Positions 27,723 through 36,653 are shown, counted from the stretch's first letter. The stretch: 64,000 bases of DNA from an uncultured Bacteroidota bacterium (GCA_903929195.1 CAIYTT010000071.1:1-64000), one strand, 5' to 3'. Numbers and translations are program-made. The notes: generated by a model from the letters alone, not told the origin.

Positions 27723-29150
27723 ATGAAACAGATAAAAACGATTGACCAGCTAAGAAGCACAATACCTGCCATTGAGGGCATTGAAGTTGCATTATTGTAT
27801 GGATCATTTGGCAGGAAGGAAGCAACTCCAAATTCAGATATTGATATTCAGCTTTTGGTAAATGATGATTTTGAGGCAGTTACTTTGATTGATCAACTTC
27901 ATAGGGTGTTTGCGGAAGAAATTCAATACATCATAGAGGTTGCCATGAGAAATAAAGTGGTTGCTTATTTTAAACATCAACCTAAAATCGAATTTGCGAT
28001 TTGTACCAACCTTTCAGAAATTAATCGGAATTATCTTGGTTCGGAAATTACAAATATTGAGGAAACAGTTCTTTATGAAAAGCAACCTGCAAGGCACGAT
28101 ATTATATGTTACTTGCATCGTATTGTCAAAGAGCATAAAGAGAACTGTAAGTCAAACGTAAAGATGATTGCTGATTTAACCGACAAATTTGTTTACGAAT
28201 TTGAAAGCTGTTCTTGTATGCATAGAAGAAGTGACGGTTACCAATTTTATTTTTTTTACAATATTGCTTTACAAATTGCTATTCAATTAAATCACCTTTC
28301 CAAAGGATACACCAAGTTCAATTTCCTTCCTAAGTATTTTATTGCAAATGTTTTAACCAAAGAAGAACAAGAAATTTTTTATGAGCTGAAGGGTACGTTG
28401 TTTTTGCCTGATGCTAACCAGCAGAAGAGAAAATTGCTTGATTTCTTTTATTCAGCTCTCAAAACACTGGTTACGCCTGAAAACCTGAATGACACCAAAA
28501 AGTTTTGTGAATGGATTTACAATAGAGATTTCCTTTGGAATTTTAGAGATATAAGTACACACAACGCTAAAATAAAAAGTGGCAGAATTTTTAGAACGGC
28601 TACTATGACATTATTTCAGGATGAAGATAGATTTAACGAATTGCTCAAGGAAAAGAACATCAAAACTGTAATTGATTTAAGAGCAGACAAGGAAATTGAT
28701 GAAAAACCATACTCAGAGCAAACCCTGACCAAATTCAAATACATAAAAGCACAGCTTGACCCGTGGAACCAACCAGATTGGTTTAAACAAAATCATAATC
28801 AGGGGACAAATGAAGAAATTGCTTACCGCTTTTTTGCTATTGGGTGCAATGATAAAATCAAACACGCTTTAGAAGCAATTATTGATGAAGACAGCGGTTC
28901 GGTTGCTATCCATTGTTTTGCCGGAAAAGACAGAACGGGAATCTTTATATCAATTTTACATTTGCTTGTGGACACTCCAAAGGAACTTATTTACGCCGAC
29001 TATTTAGCAAGTGAAGTTGATGTAAGCCTTCCCCGATTAAACTTAGTTCTTGACATAATAAGTAATAGCGGTGGAATTGAGCCTTATTTAATTTCTTGTG
29101 GAATATCTGAACACCAAATTTCAAAACTCAAACACAAATTATTGAACTAA
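27723..29150 (+). CDS. Fusion of MNT-type nucleotidyltransferase and tyrosine phosphatase
   Basis: 475 aa. The N-terminus is a minimal nucleotidyltransferase: LLYGSFGRKE (GS near 26-27) and NSDIDIQLL (Asp pair near 39-41). A helical middle segment follows (about 150-260). The C-terminal third is a tyrosine phosphatase: FRTATMT and IKTVIDLRADKE, then the P-loop IHCFAGKDRTG (nucleophile Cys near residue 398). Opposing activities (adding a nucleotide and removing phosphate) in one chain fit a modification/reversal or nucleotide-signal module. It starts 37 bp after the radical-SAM gene and overlaps the WG-repeat gene (TAATG). Confidence 0.88.
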   Translation: MKQIKTIDQLRSTIPAIEGIEVALLYGSFGRKEATPNSDIDIQLLVNDDFEAVTLIDQLHRVFAEEIQYIIEVAMRNKVVAYFKHQPKIEFAICTNLSEINRNYLGSEITNIEETVLYEKQPARHDIICYLHRIVKEHKENCKSNVKMIADLTDKFVYEFESCSCMHRRSDGYQFYFFYNIALQIAIQLNHLSKGYTKFNFLPKYFIANVLTKEEQEIFYELKGTLFLPDANQQKRKLLDFFYSALKTLVTPENLNDTKKFCEWIYNRDFLWNFRDISTHNAKIKSGRIFRTATMTLFQDEDRFNELLKEKNIKTVIDLRADKEIDEKPYSEQTLTKFKYIKAQLDPWNQPDWFKQNHNQGTNEEIAYRFFAIGCNDKIKHALEAIIDEDSGSVAIHCFAGKDRTGIFISILHLLVDTPKELIYADYLASEVDVSLPRLNLVLDIISNSGGIEPYLISCGISEHQISKLKHKLLN

Positions 29151-29851
29151 TGAATTGGCAAGACATAAAAGTATCGGCAGATAACACGCACTATATATTT
29201 AACGACCAACCCATCTTGGGCAAATTTTTTAGTGAGGTATTAAAATTTCATGCTCCAGGTATCGCTCCAGTAAAGGATATCACCGGAGCATACCACATTG
29301 ATAGTTACGGCAATCCATTATATATTGACAGGTATCAACGGACTTTCGGGTATTACTGCAATAGGGCAGCCGTCGTAAAAAATGGGAATTGGTTGCATCT
29401 GAATGAAAAGGGCGAACATGCATATTCAAATGTATTTTCTTGGGCTGGCAATTATCAGGAAAATATCTGTACTGTTCGTGATGAGAAGAATAGATACTTT
29501 CATATTGACCTACACGGTATTAAAATATACACAGAATACTATGTGTATTGTGGCGACTTTAAAGACGGATATGCATGTGTAAAGCAGAGCAGCGGGCTAT
29601 GGTGTCACATAGATATCAACGGCAATAGGCTTAATAGAATGGATTTTTTAGATTTGGGCATTTTCCATAAGAATTATGCAACCGCTATGGATAGTATCGG
29701 TTGGTATCACATAGATAAAGCAGGGAAAGAGTTATATAAGCAACGCTATTTAGCTGTTGAACCATTTTACAATGGCTGTGCCTTGGCAACGAAGTTCGAT
29801 TATCAGAAAGCTTTAGTTAATGAATTTGGTAATGAAATATTAGGGGTGTAA
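29150..29851 (+). CDS. WG-repeat protein
   Basis: 233 aa made of about six related 25-35-residue units of the WG/KWG type, each with a pattern like G-x-WLHLNEKG, YFHIDLHG, LWCHIDINGN, GWYHIDKAGK. Such beta-rich repeats act as binding surfaces in many bacterial proteins. No signal peptide is seen, so it is probably cytoplasmic. It is coupled to the nucleotidyltransferase/phosphatase gene by a TAATG overlap and is the last gene of the operon. It may recognise the substrate or a trigger; that is inference. Confidence 0.82.
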   Translation: MNWQDIKVSADNTHYIFNDQPILGKFFSEVLKFHAPGIAPVKDITGAYHIDSYGNPLYIDRYQRTFGYYCNRAAVVKNGNWLHLNEKGEHAYSNVFSWAGNYQENICTVRDEKNRYFHIDLHGIKIYTEYYVYCGDFKDGYACVKQSSGLWCHIDINGNRLNRMDFLDLGIFHKNYATAMDSIGWYHIDKAGKELYKQRYLAVEPFYNGCALATKFDYQKALVNEFGNEILGV

Positions 29852-29932
29852 ATACCTCAAAATTACCTTTGATAAATTAACGGCAAAGCAATTGTGCAAT
29901 GAGATTAGTACAATACGATCGAAATATAGACC

Positions 29933-30694
29933 TTAACCATTGCCTGTTTTGTATAGCCGGATAGGTTTGTCAAACTCCCTACTATCGCTGTATGATTTAC
30001 AGCTTTGTATCCTGTTAAGAGAACGGTAGAAATGCTCAATAACTACATTTGCCAACGCTCTCCCCAAAATGGAAATAAGGATACCATTTATTGTAAAACT
30101 ATTCATTTTAAACCAACGACCGTCAATTTTAATGTAATAATTTTCAGCGTCCTGAAAAGCTACTAAACCTGATTTGATTTTCTTTTGTACACCAAATTCC
30201 ATTGAATCCGGTACGAACTTTTTCATAGATAACCCTTTTTGAAAGCTATCAAAAGTATCGTTAAGAGAACCCCTAATTTCAAGCTTTGTTCTATTTTTAG
30301 TTAGTCTCGATATCGGCTTGAAAATCCTTATCAATTGCTTTTCTATCTCACGGCTCCTTTTCTTCCTACTATTGTTTATTATATGGAAGTTGTCATAGAT
30401 TTTTTTAAATTCGACATGATCCACCCTTGTCAGTATACAACTAAGCATAGCTTTTCCAATAAATGGGAACACGTCATCAAGGTCGCTTTTCTTTACTGTC
30501 GCAACAGTAATTTTGGGCTTGTCTTTTGCAGGCGTATTTTTAGATATGTGAAGGTTAATTTCAGTATCATTATTACCATTAAACGCTACTGTTACATGAA
30601 CTTTGTCAGGCAGGTCTTTACTCCCGAATGTGATAAAATTAGGTGTTACTTTGAACCAAAATAGATCACAGGAAAAACTATTAATAAATGCTTC
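29933..30694 (-). CDS. Hypothetical protein
   Basis: About 253 aa, no recognised domain. The N-terminal half looks beta-rich; the middle is basic and helical (NSRKKRSREIEKQ). The frame opens at 30718, but a TAnnTTTG box (TAGATTTG on the minus strand, 30716-30723) overlaps that ATG, so the second Met (MEAFINSF, 30694) is the likely start. It is convergent with the WG-repeat operon and its product is unlike its neighbours. Its role is unknown. Confidence 0.6.
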   Translation of the reverse strand, partial: EAFINSFSCDLFWFKVTPNFITFGSKDLPDKVHVTVAFNGNNDTEINLHISKNTPAKDKPKITVATVKKSDLDDVFPFIGKAMLSCILTRVDHVEFKKIYDNFHIINNSRKKRSREIEKQLIRIFKPISRLTKNRTKLEIRGSLNDTFDSFQKGLSMKKFVPDSMEFGVQKKIKSGLVAFQDAENYYIKIDGRWFKMNSFTINGILISILGRALANVVIEHFYRSLNRIQSCKSYSDSREFDKPIRLYKTGNG

Positions 30695-30715
30695 CATAAT
30701 TAAAATTGCATAGGA

Positions 30716-30723
30716 CAAATCTA
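30716..30723 (-). promoter_or_regulatory. -7 element TAGATTTG
   Basis: Matches TAnnTTTG on the minus strand, about 21 bp before the ATG at 30694. It argues against the longer reading frame. Confidence 0.45.
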
Positions 30724-30764
30724 ACGATTGCTTAATTGAAATTGAGAAAAAGAGTTGTTGAAAT

Positions 30765-30850
30765 TTATAGTTTTAGCCTCTGCGCAACATTGTAAATTTT
30801 TATCAAATCATCCCATATTTGGTTCGACATTTCCCCTGTCGAGCCTACGA
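30765..30850 (-). repeat. Module-border repeat, copy A (C-terminal gene remnant)
   Basis: One of three imperfect copies (A; B at 36519-36605; C at 37601-37686) in the same orientation. On the minus strand all read as the tail of one protein; here TGEMSNQIWDDLIKIYNVA then QRLKL and a stop. Many base differences between copies are silent or conservative, so the source was a real gene. No intact copy is in the window. Copy A marks the left edge of the OLD/UvrD module. Confidence 0.7.
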
Positions 30851-30852
30851 AG

Positions 30853-30887
30853 AAAAAAAGCAACAATGAAAATTGGTTGCTTTTTTT
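30853..30887. terminator. Bidirectional hairpin terminator
   Basis: A perfect 12-bp stem (A7GCAAC at 30853-30864 and GTTGCT7 at 30876-30887) with an 11-nt loop. The A-run and T-run allow termination on both strands. It lies right next to repeat copy A. Confidence 0.75.
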
Positions 30888-30919
30888 ATATCGCATTTTC
30901 ATACACCTTTATAATCACT

Positions 30920-30927
30920 TATCTTTG
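30920..30927 (+). promoter_or_regulatory. -7 element TATCTTTG
   Basis: Matches TAnnTTTG 18 bp before the ATG of the ATPase fragment at 30946. It could also drive the OLD/UvrD genes 260 bp downstream. Confidence 0.45.
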
Positions 30928-30945
30928 CGAGAATACTTGAAAGTG

Positions 30946-31110
30946 ATGAGAGAGTCTATACACATAAAAAATTTAGGACCAATAAAAGATATCTTTATTG
31001 ACAACCTGAATGAAATGACAACCTTACCGTCAAGCATCTTAGGCAAAACAGATGTACCATTTTATGCCAATAGCCAAATGTTATTGCAGAAAGCGGTGTT
31101 GATTGAGTGA
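30946..31110 (+). pseudogene. N-terminal fragment of an OLD/SMC-type AAA ATPase
   Basis: 54 codons. The start MRESIHIKNLGPIKDIFID is the typical first strand-loop of OLD-family ATPases, before the Walker A motif. It then passes into unrelated sequence and stops. It keeps a promoter-like box upstream, so it looks like the surviving 5' end of a former ATPase gene cut by the insertion of the present OLD/UvrD module. Confidence 0.5.
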
Positions 31111-31186
31111 AAAATTGATATTTAATTTTTGTCTTGAATAATCATTTTACTATCAATAACACATTGGTGTAATAAAAATAATAACA

Positions 31187-32467
31187 ATGTTCATATCAAA
31201 TATTAAGCTTTGGAATTTTAGAAAGTTTGGAACTGATGTTGAAATGACGACAGATAGCTTACCAAACTTAGATTTAAACCTAAATAAGGGTTTAAATGTT
31301 GTTATCGGTGAAAATGATTCCGGTAAAACTGCGATTATTGATGCTATTAAACTTGTACTGAAAACACATAGCTATGATTATATCAAAGTTGATGAAAAGG
31401 ACTTTTATAATGACACTTCTCGTTTTAGAATTGAATTGAATTTTAAAGGTTTAATTGCTGATGAAGCAAAAAATTTTACTGAATGGTTGGGTTGGGAAGG
31501 AACTGGAGAGGCTGCGAAGCCAGTCCTAAGAGTTATTTATGATGTTAAAAGACAAGGAAAAAAAATTTTGCCAAGCGATGTGAAAGCTGGTATTGATAAT
31601 GATGGATACCAACTTACTGCCGAAGCAAAGGAATATCTAAAAGCTACTTATTTAAAACCTCTTCGTGATGCTGAAAACGAGTTAATAGCAAAAAGAAATT
31701 CAAGGCTTTCCCAAATACTTTTAGGTGATTCTGCTTTTAAAGGAAAAGAAAAAGACCATGAATTGGTAAAAATATTTGAAGGGCTAAGAGGAAATCTAAA
31801 AAAATATTTTAAAGGCGAATTTGAAATTACAACAATTGTTGAAGGAGAAGAACCGCAAGTTTTCAGACCTCAAGATGGAAAAATAATTAAGGATAAAATA
31901 GATGGTTACATCAAAACATTTTATGGCAATGACTATGAAACTGAATTTGAAGCCGCATCAAATGACATAAAAAGTATTCTCGAAAAACTAACCCTTTCAC
32001 TACAAAACGAGCCAAATCCGGGATTAGGAACACTAAATAGACTTTTTATGGCTGCTGAACTTCTGCACTTAAATAAAAGCAATTGGAGTGGTATTAGATT
32101 AGGCTTAATTGAAGAGTTGGAAGCGCACCTTCACCCACAGGCACAAATGCAGGTGATTGAATCCTTTCAAAAACAAGAAACTATTCAATTAATATTAACA
32201 ACCCATAGCCCAAATTTAGCATCAAAACTTAAACTTGAAAATTTAATTATCTGTAACAATGGAAAAGTTTATCCTATGGGGGCTAATTATACCAAACTTG
32301 GAGGGGATGATTATAAATTTTTAGAAAAATTTCTTGATGTTACAAAAGCAAATTTATTTTTTGCTAAGGGCATTTTATTGGTCGAAGGTTGGGCTGAGGA
32401 GATATTAATTTCAAGTATTGCTAAAAATATTGGAATCAATCTAACGAAATGGGTATTTCGATTGTAA
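31187..32467 (+). CDS. gajA: OLD-family endonuclease, N-terminal part (Gabija GajA-like, frameshifted)
   Basis: 426 aa. An ABC-type ATPase domain with Walker A IGENDSGKTA (about 39-48), signature-like stretch and Walker B LGLIEELEAHLHPQ with a following TTHSP is followed by the first Toprim strand ILLVEGWAEE (about 395). The frame ends 10 codons later at 32467. The rest of the Toprim domain continues in another frame from 32449. Adding one G to the GGG run near 32452-32455 would join them. In Gabija, GajA is the nicking nuclease that partners the UvrD-like GajB, which follows here. Confidence 0.8.
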   Translation: MFISNIKLWNFRKFGTDVEMTTDSLPNLDLNLNKGLNVVIGENDSGKTAIIDAIKLVLKTHSYDYIKVDEKDFYNDTSRFRIELNFKGLIADEAKNFTEWLGWEGTGEAAKPVLRVIYDVKRQGKKILPSDVKAGIDNDGYQLTAEAKEYLKATYLKPLRDAENELIAKRNSRLSQILLGDSAFKGKEKDHELVKIFEGLRGNLKKYFKGEFEITTIVEGEEPQVFRPQDGKIIKDKIDGYIKTFYGNDYETEFEAASNDIKSILEKLTLSLQNEPNPGLGTLNRLFMAAELLHLNKSNWSGIRLGLIEELEAHLHPQAQMQVIESFQKQETIQLILTTHSPNLASKLKLENLIICNNGKVYPMGANYTKLGGDDYKFLEKFLDVTKANLFFAKGILLVEGWAEEILISSIAKNIGINLTKWVFRL

Positions 32468-33021
32468 ATGTTGGCAACTTGGCTTTTACTAAGTATGCAA
32501 ATATTTTCCTTCGTAAAGCATTGCCAGACATGATTATACCAATTGCAATTTTGACTGATTCAGATGTTAGAGAATATCAATTATCGCAAACCGCAGAAGG
32601 AAATAAAATTTATTTAAAAGGAGATACAGATACAATTAACACTGAAACACAGCAAAAGATAATGGCTTTAAGAGCAAAATCAGAAAAAAATGTTCAGTAT
32701 TTTATTGCTCCAAATTGGACTTTAGAATACAGTTTATTTAAATCTGTCAGCCTAACACAAACGTTTCAAACAGTAGTCAAATCAATTCATACCGGAACTG
32801 ATTGGGATACGGACTTTGAAAAAGAACTTGCCAAAAAATTAATAAACAAGGTTTTAGATAAAACCGAAATTGCCTATCAAATTGCAAATGCAATAGATAA
32901 AGATTTATCAGAGGTAGAGAAAGGAATGAAAGTAAACAAGGAGATTATTATTAACGCTAACAATGAAGATGATTCAATAAACTATTTGGTAAAAGCTATT
33001 CGTTATGCCGCAGGCAATTAA
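32449..33021 (+). CDS. gajA: OLD-family endonuclease, C-terminal Toprim part (frameshifted)
   Basis: 190 aa continuing the Toprim fold of the upstream ORF: GISIVNVGNLAF then IAILTDSDVREY, which supplies the DxD metal-binding pair. It overlaps the N-terminal part by 19 bp in a different frame. An ATG at 32449 could in principle allow separate translation by re-initiation. Without this part the N-terminal product has no complete nuclease site. It overlaps the helicase gene by 17 bp. Confidence 0.72.
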   Translation: MGISIVNVGNLAFTKYANIFLRKALPDMIIPIAILTDSDVREYQLSQTAEGNKIYLKGDTDTINTETQQKIMALRAKSEKNVQYFIAPNWTLEYSLFKSVSLTQTFQTVVKSIHTGTDWDTDFEKELAKKLINKVLDKTEIAYQIANAIDKDLSEVEKGMKVNKEIIINANNEDDSINYLVKAIRYAAGN

Positions 33022-34984
33022 TATTACAGAAGACGATATAATGTATGCCCAAAATATCCTGCTTCCACAAGGCAAGACCTTTGATGAGGAGCGGAGAACT
33101 TTTATCAAAAATCTTAGTACAATAGACTTACAAGCAGTCCCAGGTAGTGGAAAAACAACCGCTTTATTAGCAAAACTCCTAATTATTGAAAAGAAATTAC
33201 CATTTGAGGATGGTTCAGGTATTCTCGTTCTATCACATACTAACGCTGCAATTGATGAAATAAAACATAAAATTCAAAAACACTGCCCAAAACTTTTTTC
33301 ATATCCAAACTTCATCGGAACTATTCAGAGTTTTGTAAATGAATTTTTAGCAATCCCTTTTTATTGCCAATGGAAGAAAAAAAAGCCAATTAGAATAGAT
33401 AGCGATATTTTTAAAGAACAATTTGAATATAAATATCCAAGGCGCTTAAAAGTAGGCTTGAAAAAACGATTCGGTAATAAATATTCTAATTTTATAGAAG
33501 AATTAAGTGTACGAGGACTTGAATTAGTTCATTTTTATTCCCGAGAAACCATTACAATACCAAAGGCAGGAAATAATACCGACACTTATAAGAAAGTAGT
33601 TGAAGTTAAAAAAGAATTATTAAATATTGGCATTTTAAATTATAATGATAGCTATTTTTTAGCAAAATGGTATCTTCAAGACCACCCTTTTGTAAAATTA
33701 CTTTTGCAAAAACGTTTTGATTATGTTTTCGTTGATGAAATGCAAGATATGGATTTTCATCAATACGATTTGCTTGAAAAAATATTCTTTGATGAAAATA
33801 GAAGTGTTACCTCGTACCAAAGAATTGGCGATAAAAATCAGTCCATATACAATGGAGAAGTTAAGTCGGATAATATTTGGAATGACAGAAATATTGTCCT
33901 ACCATTAAATGGCAGCCAAAGACTAACTCCTTTACTCGCAAATTTAGTCAATTGTTTTGCTTTGCATCGTCCTCAAGGTTTTGGAATAGTGGGATTAAAT
34001 CCGGGAACAATTAAGCCGTACATACTAAAATTTTCTACAGGAACAATTCAAAATGTAATTCCTACTTTTCTTAATACAATCCAATTATTGCAAGAAAATA
34101 ATCAATTTCCCCTCATTCCGAAACATCCAGTTAAGGTTATAGCTTGGAATTCTGATTGGAAAACACAAGTTGAAAAGGATAAGCCTAACAAAGTTCGTTT
34201 GGTTGATTATTATATTGATTATAGCAAAGAAGGTCACAATAAAAAAATTGATTATCCTTGTTTGAAAGCTTACTTATTGTATTTTGAAAAGAATAAAAAT
34301 ACTTTAGAGCCTATAAGGAAAAACATACTTAATGCCTTACTAAAAATATTACGAATAGAGGAAATTTTTGATTCCGATAATAGAAATTATACAAAGAAAA
34401 AACTAATTGATAAAATTAAAGGAATGAGCGAAATAAAAGGTGATAACAATTACCATACGTTTCAGTTAAATATTTATAATTGGTCATTTGACATTATAAA
34501 GATAAGAACTGATGAAGTTTTAAACGAATTAAAAAATTACATTCCTGATTTTTTAAGGTTATTTGACAAACAAATTAATAAAAGTCGAGCATTTATTGAT
34601 AAGATTATTCAAATAAATGTAGAAGAGCAAAGGCAAAATCAAGAACCCTCGGGTGCTAACAATATTAAATTTGGCAATTTAGATATTGAAATAACAACAG
34701 TTCATGCTGTTAAGGGTCAGACACATTCTGCAACACTTTATTTAGAATCTTCTTATCATGGACATCACGAATCAGAACGCTTGCAGAATCAGTTTCTTGG
34801 TCAAACATTCAACGACAATAGATTAAGACATATAGAGTCGGTAAAAATGGCATATGTAGGATTATCAAGACCAACCGATTTATTATGTATTGCAATTCAT
34901 CAGGATAGATACAACGAATTTTTTAGAGGAATAAATTTAAATGAATGGGAAATAATTGAGGTTGCACCTGTACAAGCGCAATAA
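33005..34984 (+). CDS. gajB: UvrD/Rep-type helicase (Gabija GajB-like)
   Basis: 659-aa superfamily 1 helicase: Walker A AVPGSGKTTAL (about 42-52), motif Ia VLSHTNAAIDE, motif II VFVDEMQDMD (about 241-250), motif III RIGDKNQSIY and motif V TTVHAVKGQTHSATLYLES (about 562). The final VGLSRPTDLL fits motif VI. The pairing of an OLD-Toprim gene with a UvrD-like helicase defines Gabija. This helicase is longer than the roughly 500-aa GajB I recall, so a related OLD/UvrD system is possible. The gene itself looks intact, but its nuclease partner is frameshifted. Confidence 0.85.
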   Translation: MPQAINITEDDIMYAQNILLPQGKTFDEERRTFIKNLSTIDLQAVPGSGKTTALLAKLLIIEKKLPFEDGSGILVLSHTNAAIDEIKHKIQKHCPKLFSYPNFIGTIQSFVNEFLAIPFYCQWKKKKPIRIDSDIFKEQFEYKYPRRLKVGLKKRFGNKYSNFIEELSVRGLELVHFYSRETITIPKAGNNTDTYKKVVEVKKELLNIGILNYNDSYFLAKWYLQDHPFVKLLLQKRFDYVFVDEMQDMDFHQYDLLEKIFFDENRSVTSYQRIGDKNQSIYNGEVKSDNIWNDRNIVLPLNGSQRLTPLLANLVNCFALHRPQGFGIVGLNPGTIKPYILKFSTGTIQNVIPTFLNTIQLLQENNQFPLIPKHPVKVIAWNSDWKTQVEKDKPNKVRLVDYYIDYSKEGHNKKIDYPCLKAYLLYFEKNKNTLEPIRKNILNALLKILRIEEIFDSDNRNYTKKKLIDKIKGMSEIKGDNNYHTFQLNIYNWSFDIIKIRTDEVLNELKNYIPDFLRLFDKQINKSRAFIDKIIQINVEEQRQNQEPSGANNIKFGNLDIEITTVHAVKGQTHSATLYLESSYHGHHESERLQNQFLGQTFNDNRLRHIESVKMAYVGLSRPTDLLCIAIHQDRYNEFFRGINLNEWEIIEVAPVQAQ

Positions 34985-35062
34985 AATATAATGCAGGGAT
35001 GAAGATATTTCAATAGTACAGCATGTTCTAACAGCGTTATTTTCGGTATTTAATAATATACT

Positions 35063-36295
35063 TTATCCTTTAAAACCAATAAAACCATTTTTAAATATTT
35101 CTTCCATGAGTTCTTTTGAAAAGCCAATATTTTGCAAAATTGCAATACATAATATTACTTTTAGTGGCTGCGCAAGTTCATATAATTCTACTCCTTTGGG
35201 CGCTTTTTTCTCCTCCGAAAGGGAATAATGTGTATAATAATTACGAGATTTTTTTATTTTTTTTGTAAATTCTTTTTTATTGGGAACTAAACTATCCAGC
35301 AGACTATTCCAATAATTATCTACCATATAATCAAGTCTTTGTTGCAATGTTGGCATGTTGCCAAATATAAATATTTCATTTAACCAATTATGATATTCAG
35401 TAAATGATACATCAAGAAGATGAATCTTCATTTTTTCAAATGATTCTCTTGGCATTTTATTCGTGTTCTCATGCATTCTTGCATGAAATGTTTCTATAGC
35501 TTGAGCTAAATTCAAAAAAGAATTTTCTGAAAATTTGTGGGAATTGTAGAACTGCTCAAATAAAATATTAAAAGCTGGTTCAAGGCGAGTATGTAAGTTG
35601 TTCCATTTTTGATAAACTTCTTGAAAAACATCTTTAATATTTCTATAATCAAATAACATTTCAAAATGATGTTTGATTTCTTTTGTTTTTTTATCACCTA
35701 TTGACCTACAAGAAATATTAATTTGTTTTTGTGGAAATCTTTGATTGCCAAATTGTTCACCTAAATCTGTAATTAAGGTTTTTCGAGAGAGTGTCATTTT
35801 TATTGGGTAAGTACCGGAATAAAGACCCAAGGTTAAGAAGTTTTGAAATTTACGCATTTCTTCCAAAAAACCTTCAAATTTTAATTCAATTTTACTTTCA
35901 AAATTAATTTCAGCCAATTGAGATATTGTTTGGCTTTCATTGTACCTTGACCATCCCGGTGTTTTTACCATAATTTCAAAACAACCTGATAAAGTGGGCG
36001 ATATAACAAATTTAATTGACTCAGGAAGTTTGTAATGTATTTTATATTCTTTATTTTTCATCATTTCAAACCTATTTTCATCAAATTTGAAACCATCAGA
36101 ACCAAGCCATTGAGCTAAGTTGAAAAATTCAACACTCAATTTATCAAAAAATAATTCTTCTGTCTTTAAATGTGCCCCATCAAGAATAAAGTTTGCGTAA
36201 TACCTTATTATAGGTTCCCCAATGGGTTGTCCCTGTTTTAAATTAGGTCCCTGTTCATGCGTTACAAAACATTTATATAATGCATTTACTATCAT
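35063..36295 (-). CDS. apeA: ApeA-like HEPN protein, main part
   Basis: 410 aa. An N-terminal beta-rich region fits the ApeA N-terminal domain. The C-terminal third is HEPN, with the RNase motif RNYYTH (Arg-x4-His) in KKSRNYYTHYS. ApeA proteins are single-gene defences thought to cleave RNA and stop growth when phage is sensed. The true N-terminus is in another frame upstream (36273-36476): GKWFLP and IIWGITNDS there match the usual ApeA beginning. One extra A in the AAA run near 36286 explains the break. Convergent with the helicase gene. Confidence 0.75.
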   Translation of the reverse strand: MIVNALYKCFVTHEQGPNLKQGQPIGEPIIRYYANFILDGAHLKTEELFFDKLSVEFFNLAQWLGSDGFKFDENRFEMMKNKEYKIHYKLPESIKFVISPTLSGCFEIMVKTPGWSRYNESQTISQLAEINFESKIELKFEGFLEEMRKFQNFLTLGLYSGTYPIKMTLSRKTLITDLGEQFGNQRFPQKQINISCRSIGDKKTKEIKHHFEMLFDYRNIKDVFQEVYQKWNNLHTRLEPAFNILFEQFYNSHKFSENSFLNLAQAIETFHARMHENTNKMPRESFEKMKIHLLDVSFTEYHNWLNEIFIFGNMPTLQQRLDYMVDNYWNSLLDSLVPNKKEFTKKIKKSRNYYTHYSLSEEKKAPKGVELYELAQPLKVILCIAILQNIGFSKELMEEIFKNGFIGFKG

Positions 36296-36476
36296 TTGTA
36301 ATCCCCCATATTATATCTTGATTAGGATTGATTTGTTCAAAAAAATTTCCGTTAAAACTTCCTAAGAGTTCTAAAAAAGTACCATTGTCAGGATCAAATT
36401 TTGCAATTCCATAAGCAACATTATTAGGGTTACTTGGCAAAAACCATTTACCTTTTAATTCAAATGCCTCATTCAT
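36273..36476 (-). CDS. apeA: ApeA-like protein, N-terminal fragment (frameshifted)
   Basis: 67 codons: MNEAFELKGKWFLPSNPN, then a strand-rich stretch ending IIWGITNDSKC. The pattern G-x-W-x-LP and the late WG-x-T motif are those that open ApeA N-terminal domains. It overlaps the main ApeA ORF by 23 bp in a shifted frame. Alone it has no catalytic site. It starts about 40 bp from repeat copy B. Confidence 0.65.
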   Translation of the reverse strand: MNEAFELKGKWFLPSNPNNVAYGIAKFDPDNGTFLELLGSFNGNFFEQINPNQDIIWGITNDSKCII

Positions 36477-36518
36477 ACATAAAGCTAATTTACAAAAAAT
36501 GTCAAAGGTACAAGGTAA

Positions 36519-36605
36519 TTACAACTTCAATTTCTGCGCCACCTTATAAATTTCAATCAAATCTTCATACAATTGGTTCGACATTTCCCCGCTCGGGACT
36601 ACGAA
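36519..36605 (-). repeat. Module-border repeat, copy B
   Basis: Minus strand reads VVPSGEMSNQLYEDLIEIYK, then VAQKLKL and a stop. It is the best-preserved of the three copies (A at 30765, C at 37601). It lies between the ApeA gene and the MNT/HEPN pair. B and C differ by roughly a dozen bases by eye. Confidence 0.75.
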
Positions 36606-36653
36606 GCTCAGTTGGTCTTAATGTTCCAAATAATAATTAACATTTGCGTTCGG

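Noticed and set aside
32440-32470. Programmed ribosomal frameshift in the OLD gene
   Set aside because: No slippery heptamer or clear downstream hairpin was seen; a lost G explains the break more simply.
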